In this document: positions 34,870-44,245 of the stretch, in pieces
Numbering within the stretch: the stretch's first letter is position 1
How the letters are laid out: each line of letters starts with the position of its first letter
Source of the DNA: Rhodospirillales bacterium
GTDB taxonomy: Bacteria > Pseudomonadota > Alphaproteobacteria > Micavibrionales > Micavibrionaceae
DNA: 64,000 nt
Reading direction: 5' to 3'
NCBI GenBank assembly: GCA_020638285.1
Contig: JACKIV010000005.1
Coordinates: 62,001 to 126,000 of the forward strand
Made by a program: the position numbers and the translations under genes
Notes under the pieces: model-generated
Databases searched by the model: none
Told to the model about the DNA's origin: nothing
What the model saw: the letters and a program-made list of their open reading frames with translations, nothing else

Positions 34870-36667
34870 CCTTGATCTTTTCTTTCGGCAAGTCGGTTTT
34901 AATGTGCAGGTCGCGCAACTGTTCCGGTGAAACGGCGGTCGGCGCGCCCATCATCGGATCCTCAAACGCGCCGTTCATGACGAAGGCGTAAACCTCGCGC
35001 AGGTTCGGTTCGTCGGCGAACAGCATCACGATCCGGTCGATTCCGAAACCGCAGCCACCGTGCGGCGGCGCGCCGTAATGGAAGGCGTTGTACATGCCGC
35101 CGAATTTGGCCTTGATCGTCTCCACCCCGTATCCGGCGATGGCGAAGGCACGCTCCATGACTTCGGGCTTGTGATTGCGGATCGCGCCGGAACACAGCTC
35201 GAACCCGTTGCACACGCAGTCATACTGGTACGCCAGAATGTCGAGCGGGTCCTTGGTGTCAAGAGACTCCATTTCGCCCTGCGGCATCGAGAACGGGTTG
35301 TGCGAAAATTGAACCACGCCGGTTTTCTCGTCCTTCTCATACATCGGGAAATCGACGATCCAGCAGAATTTATAGACACCCTTTTCGCGGATATCCATGT
35401 CGGCGCAGATTTTATCCCGCGCCTTGCCCGCCAGTTTCGCGGCTCTTTCTTCCATGTCGCAGACGAAGAAAACGGCGTCTCCGGCTTCAGCTTTTGCGAT
35501 GGTTTTCAGCGCGGCTTGCGCGGCGGCGGGCAGGAATTTTGCGATTGGCCCCTTGCCTTCTGCGGCCTCGAACACGATGTATCCAAGCCCCGGCGCGCCT
35601 TCGCCGCGCGCCCAGTCATTGAGCTTGTCAAAGAAACTGCGCGGGCGGTCCGAGACCTTCGGCGCGCGGATGGCGCGAACCACGCCGCCCTTGGCGATGA
35701 TTTCCTTGAAGGCGCGGAATTCGACGTCCTCGCGTGCAAAAACCTCCGTCACATCAACGATTTCGAGCGGGTTGCGCAGATCGGGCTTGTCCGATCCATA
35801 GCGCAGCATCGCCTCGCGGTACGGGATGCGCGGCCAGGGCGTTTTCGTCACGGCGCGCTTTTCGCCGGTGTGGTTTGAGAATTCCTCGAACAATCCGGCG
35901 ATCACCGGCTCCATCGTGGAAAACACATCGTCCTGTGTGACAAAGGACATTTCGACATCAAGCTGATAAAACTCGGCCAGACGGTCGGCGCGCCCGTCCT
36001 CGTCACGAAAGCACGGCGCGACCTGAAAATACCGGTCGAAGCCGGACATCATGAGCAGCTGCTTGAATTGCTGCGGCGCCTGTGGCAAGGCGTAAAACTT
36101 TCCGGGATGCAGGCGGGCGGGGACGAGAAAGTCGCGTGCGCCTTCGGGGCTGCTGGCCGTCAGAATCGGGGTGTTGAATTCCTGAAAGCCCGACTCCCAC
36201 ATCCGGCGGCGAATGCTGGCGATCACCGTGTTGCGCAGACGGATGTTGCGCTGCATTTTCTCGCGCCGCAGATCAAGATAACGGTATTTGAGCCGCATAT
36301 CCTCGCCCGCGCCGTCGTCCTCGGCGACCTGAAAGGGAATGACGTCCGCGGCGGATTGCAAAATGGCCGCATCCATATAGACCTCGATATCCCCGGTGGC
36401 CATCTTCGCGTTGGCCGTGTCAGGACGGCGCGCTTTGACGCTGCCCGTAATGGTCACAACCGATTCGTGCCGCCATTTTCCAACCGACTCAATCAAGGAG
36501 CTGCCTTGATCCACCACGCACTGGGTCAGGCCATGCGTGTCGCGCAGATCGACGAACAAAACGCCGCCATGGTCCCGGACCCGGTGGACCCATCCCGACA
36601 GGCGGACGCTTTGTCCCACATGGTCTTTGCGCAACTGACCGCAAGTGTGCGTACGATAGGCGTGCAT
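34859..36667 (-). CDS. aspS: Aspartyl-tRNA synthetase
   Basis: 602 residues, the bacterial type with the large GAD insertion. The N-terminal OB-fold anticodon domain ('VRLSGWVHRVRDHGGVLFVDLRD') is followed by class II motif 2 ('CFRDEDGRADRLAEFYQLDVEMSF'), the insertion (about 300-430, 'IAKFLPAAAQAAL') and motif 3 ('GGCGFGIDRIVMLFADEPNLREVYAF'). GGGGAAG precedes the ATG at 36667. Many alphaproteobacteria use a non-discriminating AspRS with GatCAB; specificity cannot be read from what I see. Confidence 0.97.
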   Translation of the reverse strand: MHAYRTHTCGQLRKDHVGQSVRLSGWVHRVRDHGGVLFVDLRDTHGLTQCVVDQGSSLIESVGKWRHESVVTITGSVKARRPDTANAKMATGDIEVYMDAAILQSAADVIPFQVAEDDGAGEDMRLKYRYLDLRREKMQRNIRLRNTVIASIRRRMWESGFQEFNTPILTASSPEGARDFLVPARLHPGKFYALPQAPQQFKQLLMMSGFDRYFQVAPCFRDEDGRADRLAEFYQLDVEMSFVTQDDVFSTMEPVIAGLFEEFSNHTGEKRAVTKTPWPRIPYREAMLRYGSDKPDLRNPLEIVDVTEVFAREDVEFRAFKEIIAKGGVVRAIRAPKVSDRPRSFFDKLNDWARGEGAPGLGYIVFEAAEGKGPIAKFLPAAAQAALKTIAKAEAGDAVFFVCDMEERAAKLAGKARDKICADMDIREKGVYKFCWIVDFPMYEKDEKTGVVQFSHNPFSMPQGEMESLDTKDPLDILAYQYDCVCNGFELCSGAIRNHKPEVMERAFAIAGYGVETIKAKFGGMYNAFHYGAPPHGGCGFGIDRIVMLFADEPNLREVYAFVMNGAFEDPMMGAPTAVSPEQLRDLHIKTDLPKEKIKATG

Positions 36668-36850
36668 AATCTTCCCCGTATCCGTTTTGTTTTTGAATAA
36701 ACACTATTTTTTAACCACAAAACGCTTCAAAAACCAAGGGTTTTCACGACAATCAAGACTGTTTCAGTTTTCTTTTCGGGGGAATCGTGGTACGCTGGTG
36801 GGTGTTAGTCTGAAAATGAAACCATCCAACAAAAAGGGGAGACGTTCATC

Positions 36851-37051
36851 ATGCCTAATTCTCGTGGCCTGAACAGTACCAATCCTGCTTATCTCGAATC
36901 GCTTCAGGCCCGCCACGCGGGACTTGCCGAGCAGATTGAGCATGAACAGGCGCGGCCATCGACCAGCCCCCTTTACCTGCGCGACCTGAAGAAAAAGAAG
37001 CTTTTTCTGAAAGAAGAAATCGTCTCGGTCCAAAGCGCGGGGACGGCTTGA
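36851..37051 (+). CDS. DUF465 (YdcH family) small protein
   Basis: 66 residues of helical, charged sequence with the family pattern 'LQARHAGLAEQIEHEQARPS' followed by 'LYLRDLKKKKLFLKEEI'. GGGGAGA precedes the ATG by about 9 bases. Function is unknown, though the family is widespread in Proteobacteria. A strong terminator follows 30 bases after the stop, so it is a single-gene unit. Confidence 0.9.
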   Translation: MPNSRGLNSTNPAYLESLQARHAGLAEQIEHEQARPSTSPLYLRDLKKKKLFLKEEIVSVQSAGTA

Positions 37052-37080
37052 AAAAACCATCCTTCCAAAAAACAAAGCAA

Positions 37081-37105
37081 GACCCGCCCGCGAGGCGGGT
37101 CTTTT
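37081..37105. terminator. Rho-independent, probably bidirectional terminator
   Basis: A perfect 8-bp stem GACCCGCC / GGCGGGTC with a 5-base loop (37081-37101) is followed by TTTT on the right and preceded by an A-rich stretch on the left. It ends the DUF465 gene and the convergent gene at 37115. Confidence 0.88.
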
Positions 37106-37114
37106 ATTTCCAGA

Positions 37115-37660
37115 TCAATCCTCGTTGCCCTGAAGGACCGATTCGAGTTCCTCCAGCGCGGTACTTTCAGCCGGACTGACATTCATGGCCCCGGACTCGA
37201 CACCTTCGATCCGGTCCCGGATACGGGTCATGATCCGGGCCAGAAAGCCTTCGGGCACCTCTTCATCCAGCGTAAATTCACCAAAGGCCTCGGCCACGCC
37301 TGCGGCCACTTCGTAAATGGCGGCGCAGAACCGATCGGACTCCGCCTTCGTCAATGTACGTTTTGCAATATCGCGCGCACGTGCAACATCCGGCAGAATA
37401 TCGAATGTGTCTTCCGCCCAGCGCGGCCAGTCCTCATCTCGCTCCAGCGTAAAGCGCGCCACATCCCGCAAAAAATCATCCGGTGCGCGCGAGGACGCCA
37501 GAGTCTCGATGATCTGACGCAGCGCTCTGTGTTCGAGAATATCGTCGTCCTCACCCTCAACGTCTTCGACCTGACCGATCCAAACTCCGGCGCGGTAAAG
37601 AATCCCGGCCAGAAGATCCCGCTCGGCGGGGGCCATATCCTTGAAAGCAGTCATGGTCAT
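37115..37660 (-). CDS. Hypothetical acidic helical protein
   Basis: Not recognised. 181 residues, soluble, strongly acidic (e.g. 'EDVEGEDDDILEHRALRQI'), mostly helical in character, no signal peptide. AGGATC lies about 10 bases before the first ATG; a second ATG is two codons later. Composition and length resemble small tellurite-resistance-like or TerB-like helical proteins, but no motif supports that. It shares a terminator with the convergent DUF465 gene. Confidence 0.6.
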   Translation of the reverse strand: MTMTAFKDMAPAERDLLAGILYRAGVWIGQVEDVEGEDDDILEHRALRQIIETLASSRAPDDFLRDVARFTLERDEDWPRWAEDTFDILPDVARARDIAKRTLTKAESDRFCAAIYEVAAGVAEAFGEFTLDEEVPEGFLARIMTRIRDRIEGVESGAMNVSPAESTALEELESVLQGNED

Positions 37661-37958
37661 CGTGATTGATCCTGATATAAGAATGGTGAATAGAAGCAGC
37701 CCTCGTCATAACACCACAAACGAACGGGAAATTCAAAGTTTTCCGGGGGGCGCGTTCAAACGAAGACTGAACGGGGGGAGTCGGCCCTTATTTACAACAA
37801 GACCACTCCTCACCACAAGAATGCCTTTTTTCAGCCATGCGCAGGACTGGACTTGGAGGCAGGATCGCGCCATAGTCTTTATTATCAGGCGAGGGGCGAA
37901 TCATCCTTGGAATCGCATCCGCCAGTTTCAGGCCTGTAAGATCGGGGGAGGCTTTTCC

Positions 37959-38924
37959 ATGACACGCATGCCACGCATCGCCACTGTTTTCGGCGCAACG
38001 GGATTCATCGGACGCCAGATCGTCGGCGCGCTGGCCCGCACCGGTGCACAGGTCCGGGTTGCAAGCCGCGTGCCGGAAAGCGCGTTTTTCCTCAAGACGT
38101 GTGGCGCTCCCGGCCAGATCGTGCCGATCGCCTGCGATGGTGGGCCAGAATCTGTCGGGCAGGCGATTGAGGGGGCAGAGTGGATCGTCAACGCTATCGG
38201 CATTCTGTTTGAAAAGAAACACGCCACTTTTGATCGCATTCATGCAGAGCTTCCCGGCATGATCGCTCAAGAATGTGCGCGCAAGGGCGTTATGCGGATG
38301 GTTCATCTTTCGGCTCTGGGCGTCGATCGTTCGCAATCGCGCTATGCCCAGACCAAACTGGCCGGGGAAAACGCCATTCGGGCAGTCTTCCCGGCGGCGA
38401 CCATCCTTCGTCCCGGCGTTGTATTCGGCCCGGACGATAATTTCTTCAACCAGTTCGCCGCAATGGCCCGCGTCGCACCCGCACTGCCCCTTATAGGCGG
38501 CGGAAAAACCCGGTTCCAACCCGTTTTTGTAGGCGATGTGGCACAGGCCGTCTGCAATGCCCTGATCTGGCCACCTGTGCCACCACACGACCCGCGCGGA
38601 AAAATCTATGAGCTTGGCGGGCCGGACGTTCTGACCTTCCGGGATATTTTGAACCGCATTGCCATCTGGACCGGCCGACGACGCCCATTGGTTTCCGTTC
38701 CATGGGGTTTTGCCCGGTTTCAGGCGGCAATTCTGGAGCATCTCCCTACGCCACCGCTCACTCGAGATCAGGTTGAGTTGCTGCGCACTGACAACATCGT
38801 GACTCAAGGCGCGTTGACTTTGGCTGATCTGGGCGTAAATCCGACGGCGATGGACTGCATCGTCCCCGCCTATCTGGAGCGCTACCGCGATGGCGGACCG
38901 TTCGGCGCTCAAGATGCCGCATGA
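37959..38924 (+). CDS. NDUFA9-like NAD(P)-binding protein (complex I-associated SDR)
   Basis: 321 residues, atypical short-chain dehydrogenase. The N-terminus has the nucleotide-binding 'VFGATGFIGRQIV'; later blocks are 'MVHLSALGVDRSQSRYAQTKLAGENAIR' and 'ILRPGVVFGPDDNFFNQ'. These identify the complex I NDUFA9 branch, which in bacteria is a soluble NAD(P)H-binding protein implicated in ubiquinone synthesis or complex I assembly. GGGAGG lies 8 bases before the ATG at 37959. The next gene starts 37 bases later. Confidence 0.9.
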   Translation: MTRMPRIATVFGATGFIGRQIVGALARTGAQVRVASRVPESAFFLKTCGAPGQIVPIACDGGPESVGQAIEGAEWIVNAIGILFEKKHATFDRIHAELPGMIAQECARKGVMRMVHLSALGVDRSQSRYAQTKLAGENAIRAVFPAATILRPGVVFGPDDNFFNQFAAMARVAPALPLIGGGKTRFQPVFVGDVAQAVCNALIWPPVPPHDPRGKIYELGGPDVLTFRDILNRIAIWTGRRRPLVSVPWGFARFQAAILEHLPTPPLTRDQVELLRTDNIVTQGALTLADLGVNPTAMDCIVPAYLERYRDGGPFGAQDAA

Positions 38925-38961
38925 TTTTTTTCAACGACTGACAAATCCAAGGAGGCATTCC

Positions 38962-39906
38962 ATGAAACCTTTTTTTCTTGCGGCTTTTCTCTTGTGCGTG
39001 CCCCTCCTGGCCATACCCCACGCCGCATGGGCCGATCGCGAGGGAATTGCCGCAACGGTGAACGAGGATGCCATTACAACATCTGACGTCGAAGACCGCA
39101 TGAAGCTTATGGTCGTTTCGTCTGGACTACCCGACACCGAGGAGATGCGAACAAAATTGCGCATGCAGGTAGTCAATATGCTTGTCGACGAACGTCTCCG
39201 CATGCAGGAGGCAGGCCGGGCCGGAGTCACGGTCACGCCCGAGGATATCGCTGAAGGCTTTGCGGCCATCGCAAAACAGAACAACATTCCAACAGACGAT
39301 TTTCGCAAGATGATGGTTTCCAAGGGCATTCCTGTGGCTACGCTCGAACGTCAGATCGAATCCCAGATCGCGTGGTCTCAGGCGGTGCAGAAAACCCTGC
39401 GACCAAAAATTCTTTTGTCGGACGTGGATATCGACGACCGTATTCGCAGAATGGAAAGCGCGATTGGCAAAACGGAATATCTTCTGGCCGAGATTTTTCT
39501 GCCCGTGGAAAACCGCAAACAGGATGGAGAAAAAAAGGCGCTTGCGAATCGTCTGGTCGCCGAAATCCGTGAGCGGGGAGCCCCCTTTCCTGCGGTCGCG
39601 CGCCAGTTCTCGCAGTCCGCCGGAGCGGCGCAGGGTGGAAATCTGGGATGGGTGCCGGAAGACCAACTTGACCCCGCCATCGCCAAGGCGCTCAAATCTG
39701 CAGACAAGGGAAAGATGACCGCGCCCGTGAGGGTTGCGGACGGATATCACATCGTTTTGCTGCGGGACACGCGCACCATTACGAAAGAATCCATCCCCTC
39801 GCGTGAACAGGTTATGAACATGATCGGCACCGAAGCTCTGGAACGTCTGGCGCGGCGCAAACTCCGGGACTTGCGCGATTCGGCCTTCATCGACACACGC
39901 GCCTGA
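38962..39906 (+). CDS. SurA-like periplasmic peptidyl-prolyl isomerase
   Basis: 314 residues with a Sec signal peptide ('FFLAAFLLCVPLLAIPHAAWA', cleavage likely after AWA). The SurA N-terminal chaperone domain follows ('IAATVNEDAITTSDVEDRMKLM'), then a single parvulin domain (about 170-275: 'GKTEYLLAEIFLP', 'QFSQSAGAAQGGNLGWV' and 'PVRVADGYHIVLLRDTR'). It helps outer-membrane proteins fold. AAGGAGG is 7 bases before the ATG. The usual neighbours lptD, pdxA and ksgA are not here; the lptFG pair is 20 kb away. Confidence 0.9.
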   Translation: MKPFFLAAFLLCVPLLAIPHAAWADREGIAATVNEDAITTSDVEDRMKLMVVSSGLPDTEEMRTKLRMQVVNMLVDERLRMQEAGRAGVTVTPEDIAEGFAAIAKQNNIPTDDFRKMMVSKGIPVATLERQIESQIAWSQAVQKTLRPKILLSDVDIDDRIRRMESAIGKTEYLLAEIFLPVENRKQDGEKKALANRLVAEIRERGAPFPAVARQFSQSAGAAQGGNLGWVPEDQLDPAIAKALKSADKGKMTAPVRVADGYHIVLLRDTRTITKESIPSREQVMNMIGTEALERLARRKLRDLRDSAFIDTRA

Positions 39907-39942
39907 GATCCAAAACATAAGAGACGAGAGGATATCCTGGAT

Positions 39943-40680
39943 TTGCCCATTGAAAAACCTCTTCGTGCCGATCGGCTTTTAACAGGACTGGGCTACGGCA
40001 GTCGCCGGGAAGTCTCGGGATTGATTTACAATGGGGCGTTTTGCCTCGATGGGCAGCCCGTTGAGGATCCGTCTACGAAAATCTCGCCCGATCAGGCGCG
40101 CAGAGCCACGCTGTCCGGCGAGGCCATTGATCCTCTCGCACCTCTGACAATTATGCTACACAAACCCGCCGGAATTGTCTGCAGCCGCGAGGATTCAGGC
40201 CGGATCGTCTATGATCTTCTCCCCGACCGTTTTTCACGGCGGGTGCCGGGTTTGTCCTGCGCCGGGCGGCTGGACCGGGATTCGACCGGGATGGTCCTGA
40301 TGACTGACGACGGGCAGCTTCTTCACCGCCTGATCGCCCCGAAGTCCCATCCACCGAAATATTACCGGGCTACTCTGGAGGATCCTTTGCGCCCCGACAC
40401 AGCCGAAATTTTTGCCGCCGGAACCCTGATGCTCGACGGAGAGAAAAAACCTCTTAAACCCGTAACCCTGAACGCCCTCGACTCCCATACGGTCGAACTC
40501 ATTTTGCACGAAGGTCGGTATCACCAGATTCGCCGGATGTTTGCAGCCATGGGTAATTGCGTTTCCACGCTTCATCGCTTCAGGATCGGCGGACTGGATC
40601 TGGGCAATCTTTCTCCGGGGACATATCGGATTCTGAACGAAAGGGACGTTGCGGCGCTTTTTGCCGATGTGCTAGGGTAG
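39943..40680 (+). CDS. RsuA/RluB-family rRNA pseudouridine synthase
   Basis: 245 residues from a TTG start. It has an S4-like N-terminus ('RADRLLTGLGYGSRREVSGLIYNG'), then the synthase core 'LHKPAGIVCSRED', the catalytic Asp in 'GRLDRDSTGMVLMTDDG' and 'EGRYHQIRRMFAAMGN'. The family comprises RsuA, RluB, RluE and RluF; which rRNA site it modifies is not readable here. It lies 36 bases after the SurA-like gene. Confidence 0.9.
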   Translation: MPIEKPLRADRLLTGLGYGSRREVSGLIYNGAFCLDGQPVEDPSTKISPDQARRATLSGEAIDPLAPLTIMLHKPAGIVCSREDSGRIVYDLLPDRFSRRVPGLSCAGRLDRDSTGMVLMTDDGQLLHRLIAPKSHPPKYYRATLEDPLRPDTAEIFAAGTLMLDGEKKPLKPVTLNALDSHTVELILHEGRYHQIRRMFAAMGNCVSTLHRFRIGGLDLGNLSPGTYRILNERDVAALFADVLG

Positions 40681-40713
40681 CACTGGTGGCCCTCTAGCCC
40701 TGTTGAGACACTT

Positions 40714-41967
40714 ATGACCGAAGAAGCCCCTCTGCCCTTTGCACGTTCAGGACAACGCGCTCCTGTGGTTCTCCAGATTGTTCCGGTTCTGGGGCCGGGT
40801 GGCGCGGAACAAGGATGTATCGACGTAGCGGCAGGAATCGTTCGCGCAGGCGGAAAGGCCCTCGTCGTTTCAAACGGCGGACATCGGATTCCTGAGATTC
40901 TGAGGGCCGGAGGCACCCACATCCGGCTTCCGGTTGACAGCAAAAACCCTTTCATCATGTGGCGCAACATCGCCCGACTCCGCGCTCTGATCCGCCAGTA
41001 TCGCGTTGACATCGTTCATGCCCGCAGCCGCGCTCCCGCCTGGAGCGCTATGAAAGCCTGCGAAGGCACACGCGCGCATTTCGTGACGACTTGTCATGCG
41101 CCCTATAAAGGCGAAGGAAAATTCAAGACCCTGTACAACAGCATTATGGCGCGGGGCGAGCGGGTGATCGCCATCTCCGATTACATCGCCGGATATTTGC
41201 GGCAAACATTCGATGTCGATCAGGCCCGACTGCGCATCATCCCGCGCGGTATTCCTCTGGAAAAATTCCAGCCTGCAAATGTGTCGGTTCACCGCATGAT
41301 TGATCTGACCCGGAAATGGCGGCTTCCCGATGGAGCAAGCGTGGTGATGATGCCGGGCCGTCTGACGCGCTGGAAAGGTCATCACGTTCTGATCGAAGCC
41401 ATGCGCAAACTGATCGCCGCGCGACCTGAATTATTCTGCGTCCTCATCGGATCGGATCAGGGCCGCAAAGCCTACACACAGGAACTGCTTGACCTCATCC
41501 GCGAGAAAAAACTCGAAAGCCGGGTGCGGCTTGTCGATCACTGCGACGACATGCCTGCGGCCTATATGCTGGCCACGGCGGTTGTGAGCGCCTCCATCGA
41601 GCCGGAAGGATTCGGTCGGGTCCCGGTTGAATCTCAGGCCATGGGTCGGCCCACCATCGCCACGGACCACGGCGGCGCGCACGAGACGATCCTGCGCGGC
41701 GAGACCGGGTGGCTCGTCCCCCCGAATGATGCGGTCGCTCTGGCGCAGGCCATTGAGGAAGCCCTGAATCTCTCCCCGCAGGAACGGGATGCACTCGCTT
41801 CTCATTCGATGGATCATGTCGCCCGGAATTTTTCCGGGACACTGATGGTCGACCGGACGCTGGCCGTCTATTCCGAGCTTCTGGACAGAGCAGGCCAGAC
41901 GCGATCCGGCGAGAAAAAACAAGCCCCACCAAACCCGGACGCGCTCCACAGCATGGCGGCAGCATGA
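40714..41967 (+). CDS. Glycosyltransferase family 4 protein
   Basis: 417 residues, GT-B fold. The N-terminal domain has 'IVPVLGPGGAEQGCIDVAAG' and the C-terminal nucleotide-sugar domain has 'VMMPGRLTRWKGHHVLIEAM' and the donor-binding 'ASIEPEGFGRVPVESQAMGRPTIATDHGG', with the E-x7-E type element. This is typical of GT4 enzymes of LPS or capsule assembly. Its stop overlaps the next gene as ATGA, so the two work in one pathway. Confidence 0.92.
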   Translation: MTEEAPLPFARSGQRAPVVLQIVPVLGPGGAEQGCIDVAAGIVRAGGKALVVSNGGHRIPEILRAGGTHIRLPVDSKNPFIMWRNIARLRALIRQYRVDIVHARSRAPAWSAMKACEGTRAHFVTTCHAPYKGEGKFKTLYNSIMARGERVIAISDYIAGYLRQTFDVDQARLRIIPRGIPLEKFQPANVSVHRMIDLTRKWRLPDGASVVMMPGRLTRWKGHHVLIEAMRKLIAARPELFCVLIGSDQGRKAYTQELLDLIREKKLESRVRLVDHCDDMPAAYMLATAVVSASIEPEGFGRVPVESQAMGRPTIATDHGGAHETILRGETGWLVPPNDAVALAQAIEEALNLSPQERDALASHSMDHVARNFSGTLMVDRTLAVYSELLDRAGQTRSGEKKQAPPNPDALHSMAAA

Positions 41968-42902
41968 CGGGTGCACCGCGTATCCTTGTGATTAAACTGG
42001 GTGCGCTCGGCGACTTCATTCAGGCGCTCGGTCCCATGGCCGCGATTCGGCAGCATCACCCGGATGCGCATATCACCCTTCTGACGACCCCGCCCTTTGC
42101 GGATATGGCCCGCGAAACAGGGTATTTTAATGCCGTAGAATCCCGTCCCCGGCTTCGCCGGACGGATGTGCGCGGCTGGATGGCCCTGCGCCGATGGTTA
42201 AAAGCCGGGCGATTTACCCGGGTCTATGACCTTCAGAACAGCGAGCGGACGGCCATCTATCTGCGCCTGTTCGGCTTTCATCCGCCCGAATGGGTGGGCG
42301 CTGCGCGCGGCGCCTCGCATCGCAACGCCTCGCCCGAAAGAACCAAAGGCCACGCCTTCGACGGGCACGTGGCCACACTGGCCCTTGCAGGCATTCACGA
42401 TATCGCAATTGACACTCTTTCATGGATGAAAGCCGACATATCCGGTTTTGGGTTGAGCAGCCCTTATGCTCTGCTGGTGCCAGGCTGTTCGCCCGAACAC
42501 CCGGAGAAACGCTGGCCACCCGAACATTTTTCTACCGTTGCAAAAGACCTGTTACAGCGCGGCCTTCGCCCGGTCCTGATCGGCACACAGGCCGACCGGG
42601 AAGCAACCTCTTTCATTGCAAAAAACACCCCCGAAGCACTGGACCTGACCGGAAAAACGTCTCTGGCCCAGATCGCCGGTCTGGCGCGCGGGGCGGCGCT
42701 GGCCATCGGGAACGATACGGGACCCATGCACCTGATTGCCGCGACGGGATGTCCCGTCCTTGCCCTGTTTTCCGGGCGCAGCGACCCTGTGCGCGCAAAA
42801 CCAAAAGGCGAACGGGTGATTCTTCTACGCAGGAACGATTTGGCTGACCTCCCCCCGAAAGACGTCATAGAGGCCTATAATGCTTCTCTTTCAGGGCGAT
42901 AG
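41964..42902 (+). CDS. Glycosyltransferase family 9 (heptosyltransferase-like)
   Basis: 312 residues. GT9 features: N-terminal 'ILVIKLGALGDFIQALGPM', central 'WVGAARGASHRNASPE', and C-terminal 'LAIGNDTGPMHLIAATGCPVLALF', the usual NDTGPMH motif. It is likely a core-LPS heptosyltransferase or ADP-heptose-dependent enzyme. The start overlaps the GT4 stop by 4 bases, and its 3' end overlaps the convergent ArsR-family gene by 28 bases. Confidence 0.92.
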   Translation: MTGAPRILVIKLGALGDFIQALGPMAAIRQHHPDAHITLLTTPPFADMARETGYFNAVESRPRLRRTDVRGWMALRRWLKAGRFTRVYDLQNSERTAIYLRLFGFHPPEWVGAARGASHRNASPERTKGHAFDGHVATLALAGIHDIAIDTLSWMKADISGFGLSSPYALLVPGCSPEHPEKRWPPEHFSTVAKDLLQRGLRPVLIGTQADREATSFIAKNTPEALDLTGKTSLAQIAGLARGAALAIGNDTGPMHLIAATGCPVLALFSGRSDPVRAKPKGERVILLRRNDLADLPPKDVIEAYNASLSGR

Positions 42903-43183
42903 ATGTCATAGAGTGCTTCCAGAATAAATCTCATGGTCCCTTCGTTGAGAGAATAGTAGATGCTCTGCGCCTTCCTGCGAGTTTGGACAAGGCCATCCTT
43001 TCTCAAGCGCGCCAGATGCTGGGACAGAGCTGACTGGCTGATTCCGATAATCTTTTCAAGCTCTCCGACGGTTTTCTCGCTCTTGTACAGGGCGCACAGA
43101 ATTTGCAGCCTTTTTTCGTTCGAGAGCGCTTTAAGAAGGGAAACCGTAAGGTTGATATTAGCTTCAAGAGCAACAATGTCCAT
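42875..43183 (-). CDS. ArsR-family transcriptional regulator
   Basis: 102 residues forming a winged helix: 'LKALSNEKRLQILCALYKSEKTVGELEKIIGISQSALSQHLARLRKDGLVQTRRKAQSIYYSL'. The single Cys (near residue 30) rules out the standard metal-binding Cys pair and makes two-Cys redox sensing unlikely, so the signal is unknown. The gene is divergent from a palindromic site at 43221-43236 that could be its operator. The gene overlaps the GT9 gene's 3' end. Confidence 0.85.
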   Translation of the reverse strand: MDIVALEANINLTVSLLKALSNEKRLQILCALYKSEKTVGELEKIIGISQSALSQHLARLRKDGLVQTRRKAQSIYYSLNEGTMRFILEALYDIYRPEREAL

Positions 43184-43220
43184 ATGAGGAAAATCCTTTA
43201 AAAAGATGCCAACCTTTATA

Positions 43221-43236
43221 AGAATTAGATAATTCT
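43221..43236. promoter_or_regulatory. Palindromic candidate operator for the ArsR-family protein
   Basis: AGAATTAGATAATTCT is two 7-base inverted arms (AGAATTA/TAATTCT) around GA. It lies 38 bases upstream of the ArsR-family start and in the AT-rich gap before the SDR gene at 43347. Autoregulation is typical of the family; this assignment is inference. Confidence 0.45.
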
Positions 43237-43346
43237 ACCATTTCAGAAAACAACTCCACCGCGTCAGGAAGCATAAAGAGGACAACGAATAGTCTAATTA
43301 TTACGCGCCAAACAGGACCAGCGCAAGAAAAATTCAACCTTTGGAT

Positions 43347-44129
43347 TTATTTTTTCGGTGCGGCTCTCTTGGATGGAAAACCACGCTGAACCCACTGCAC
43401 CAGAAAATCAGGTAAAATCATGGACAGCCAGACCGCCGCCATCATCGGCCACGGAAAGGCGATCCGGCTTTTTCCGCGCACCAGCCCGGAAGCAATTCGC
43501 GCAGCGGCCCGGTCCACAGGCATCAAAAAAGGCATTGGAAAATCATTCACTGCCGTCATCGGCGATTCGATAAATCCGGGACAAACAACGCTCAAGGCCA
43601 CACCCTGACGCCTCAGGACGTTAAAAATACCTTCGCCGTAACTGCGCACCGCGGCTTTTGATGCCGCATAGGCGGGCGCGCCAGGCCACCCATGAAACCC
43701 GGCCAGAGACGAAATAATCGCTACCTGACCGCGATGGCGTTTCGTCATAGCCACCAGAGCCGGGTCAAGCGTATTCAAAACGCCATAGAGATTGACATCG
43801 AAAATCCGCCGGACCTGATCGGGGTTTTCGCCGCGCATGGACCCGCCCGTTCCGGCTGAGATTCCGGCATTGGCGATGACCAGATCAAGCGCCCCGCGCC
43901 CGTCCGCCGCCTCGATCCATGCGGCCATGGCGGCACGATCCGTCACATCCACAAGGGCCGTCTCGACGCCCGCGCCTTTGTCCGCGCATGCCTTCGCCAC
44001 GCCGCCCAGACGAGCCGCATCCCGCCCGCCAAGGACAAGTCGCACGCCGGGCGCAGCATAATGCCGGGCCAGCGCCGCCCCGATTCCACTCGATGCGCCG
44101 GTGATGAGGATATGAGAGGGGGTTTTCAT
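43347..44129 (-). CDS. Short-chain dehydrogenase/reductase
   Basis: 260 residues, classical SDR. The NAD(P)-binding 'ILITGASSGIGAALARHYA' is at residues 6-24, 'LVIANAGISAG' (NAG motif) follows, and the catalytic Ser-Tyr-Lys set is in 'ISSLAGFHG' and 'AYAASKAAVRSYGEG'. I start at the ATG 44129, as the extra 17 residues of a longer frame are atypical. Substrate unknown. It faces the ArsR-family gene on the same strand, across the palindrome. Confidence 0.9.
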   Translation of the reverse strand: MKTPSHILITGASSGIGAALARHYAAPGVRLVLGGRDAARLGGVAKACADKGAGVETALVDVTDRAAMAAWIEAADGRGALDLVIANAGISAGTGGSMRGENPDQVRRIFDVNLYGVLNTLDPALVAMTKRHRGQVAIISSLAGFHGWPGAPAYAASKAAVRSYGEGIFNVLRRQGVALSVVCPGFIESPMTAVNDFPMPFLMPVDRAAARIASGLVRGKSRIAFPWPMMAAVWLSMILPDFLVQWVQRGFPSKRAAPKK

Positions 44130-44245
44130 GGCAGATCGTTTCGTAAAACACCAAATGGAATCGACGTCAATCTCCTCCATGATAGGCCCGGTTTTCCCTT
44201 CGCGAAAGCAGGAATGGAATATTTTCTTTCTCCATACAAACAGCT

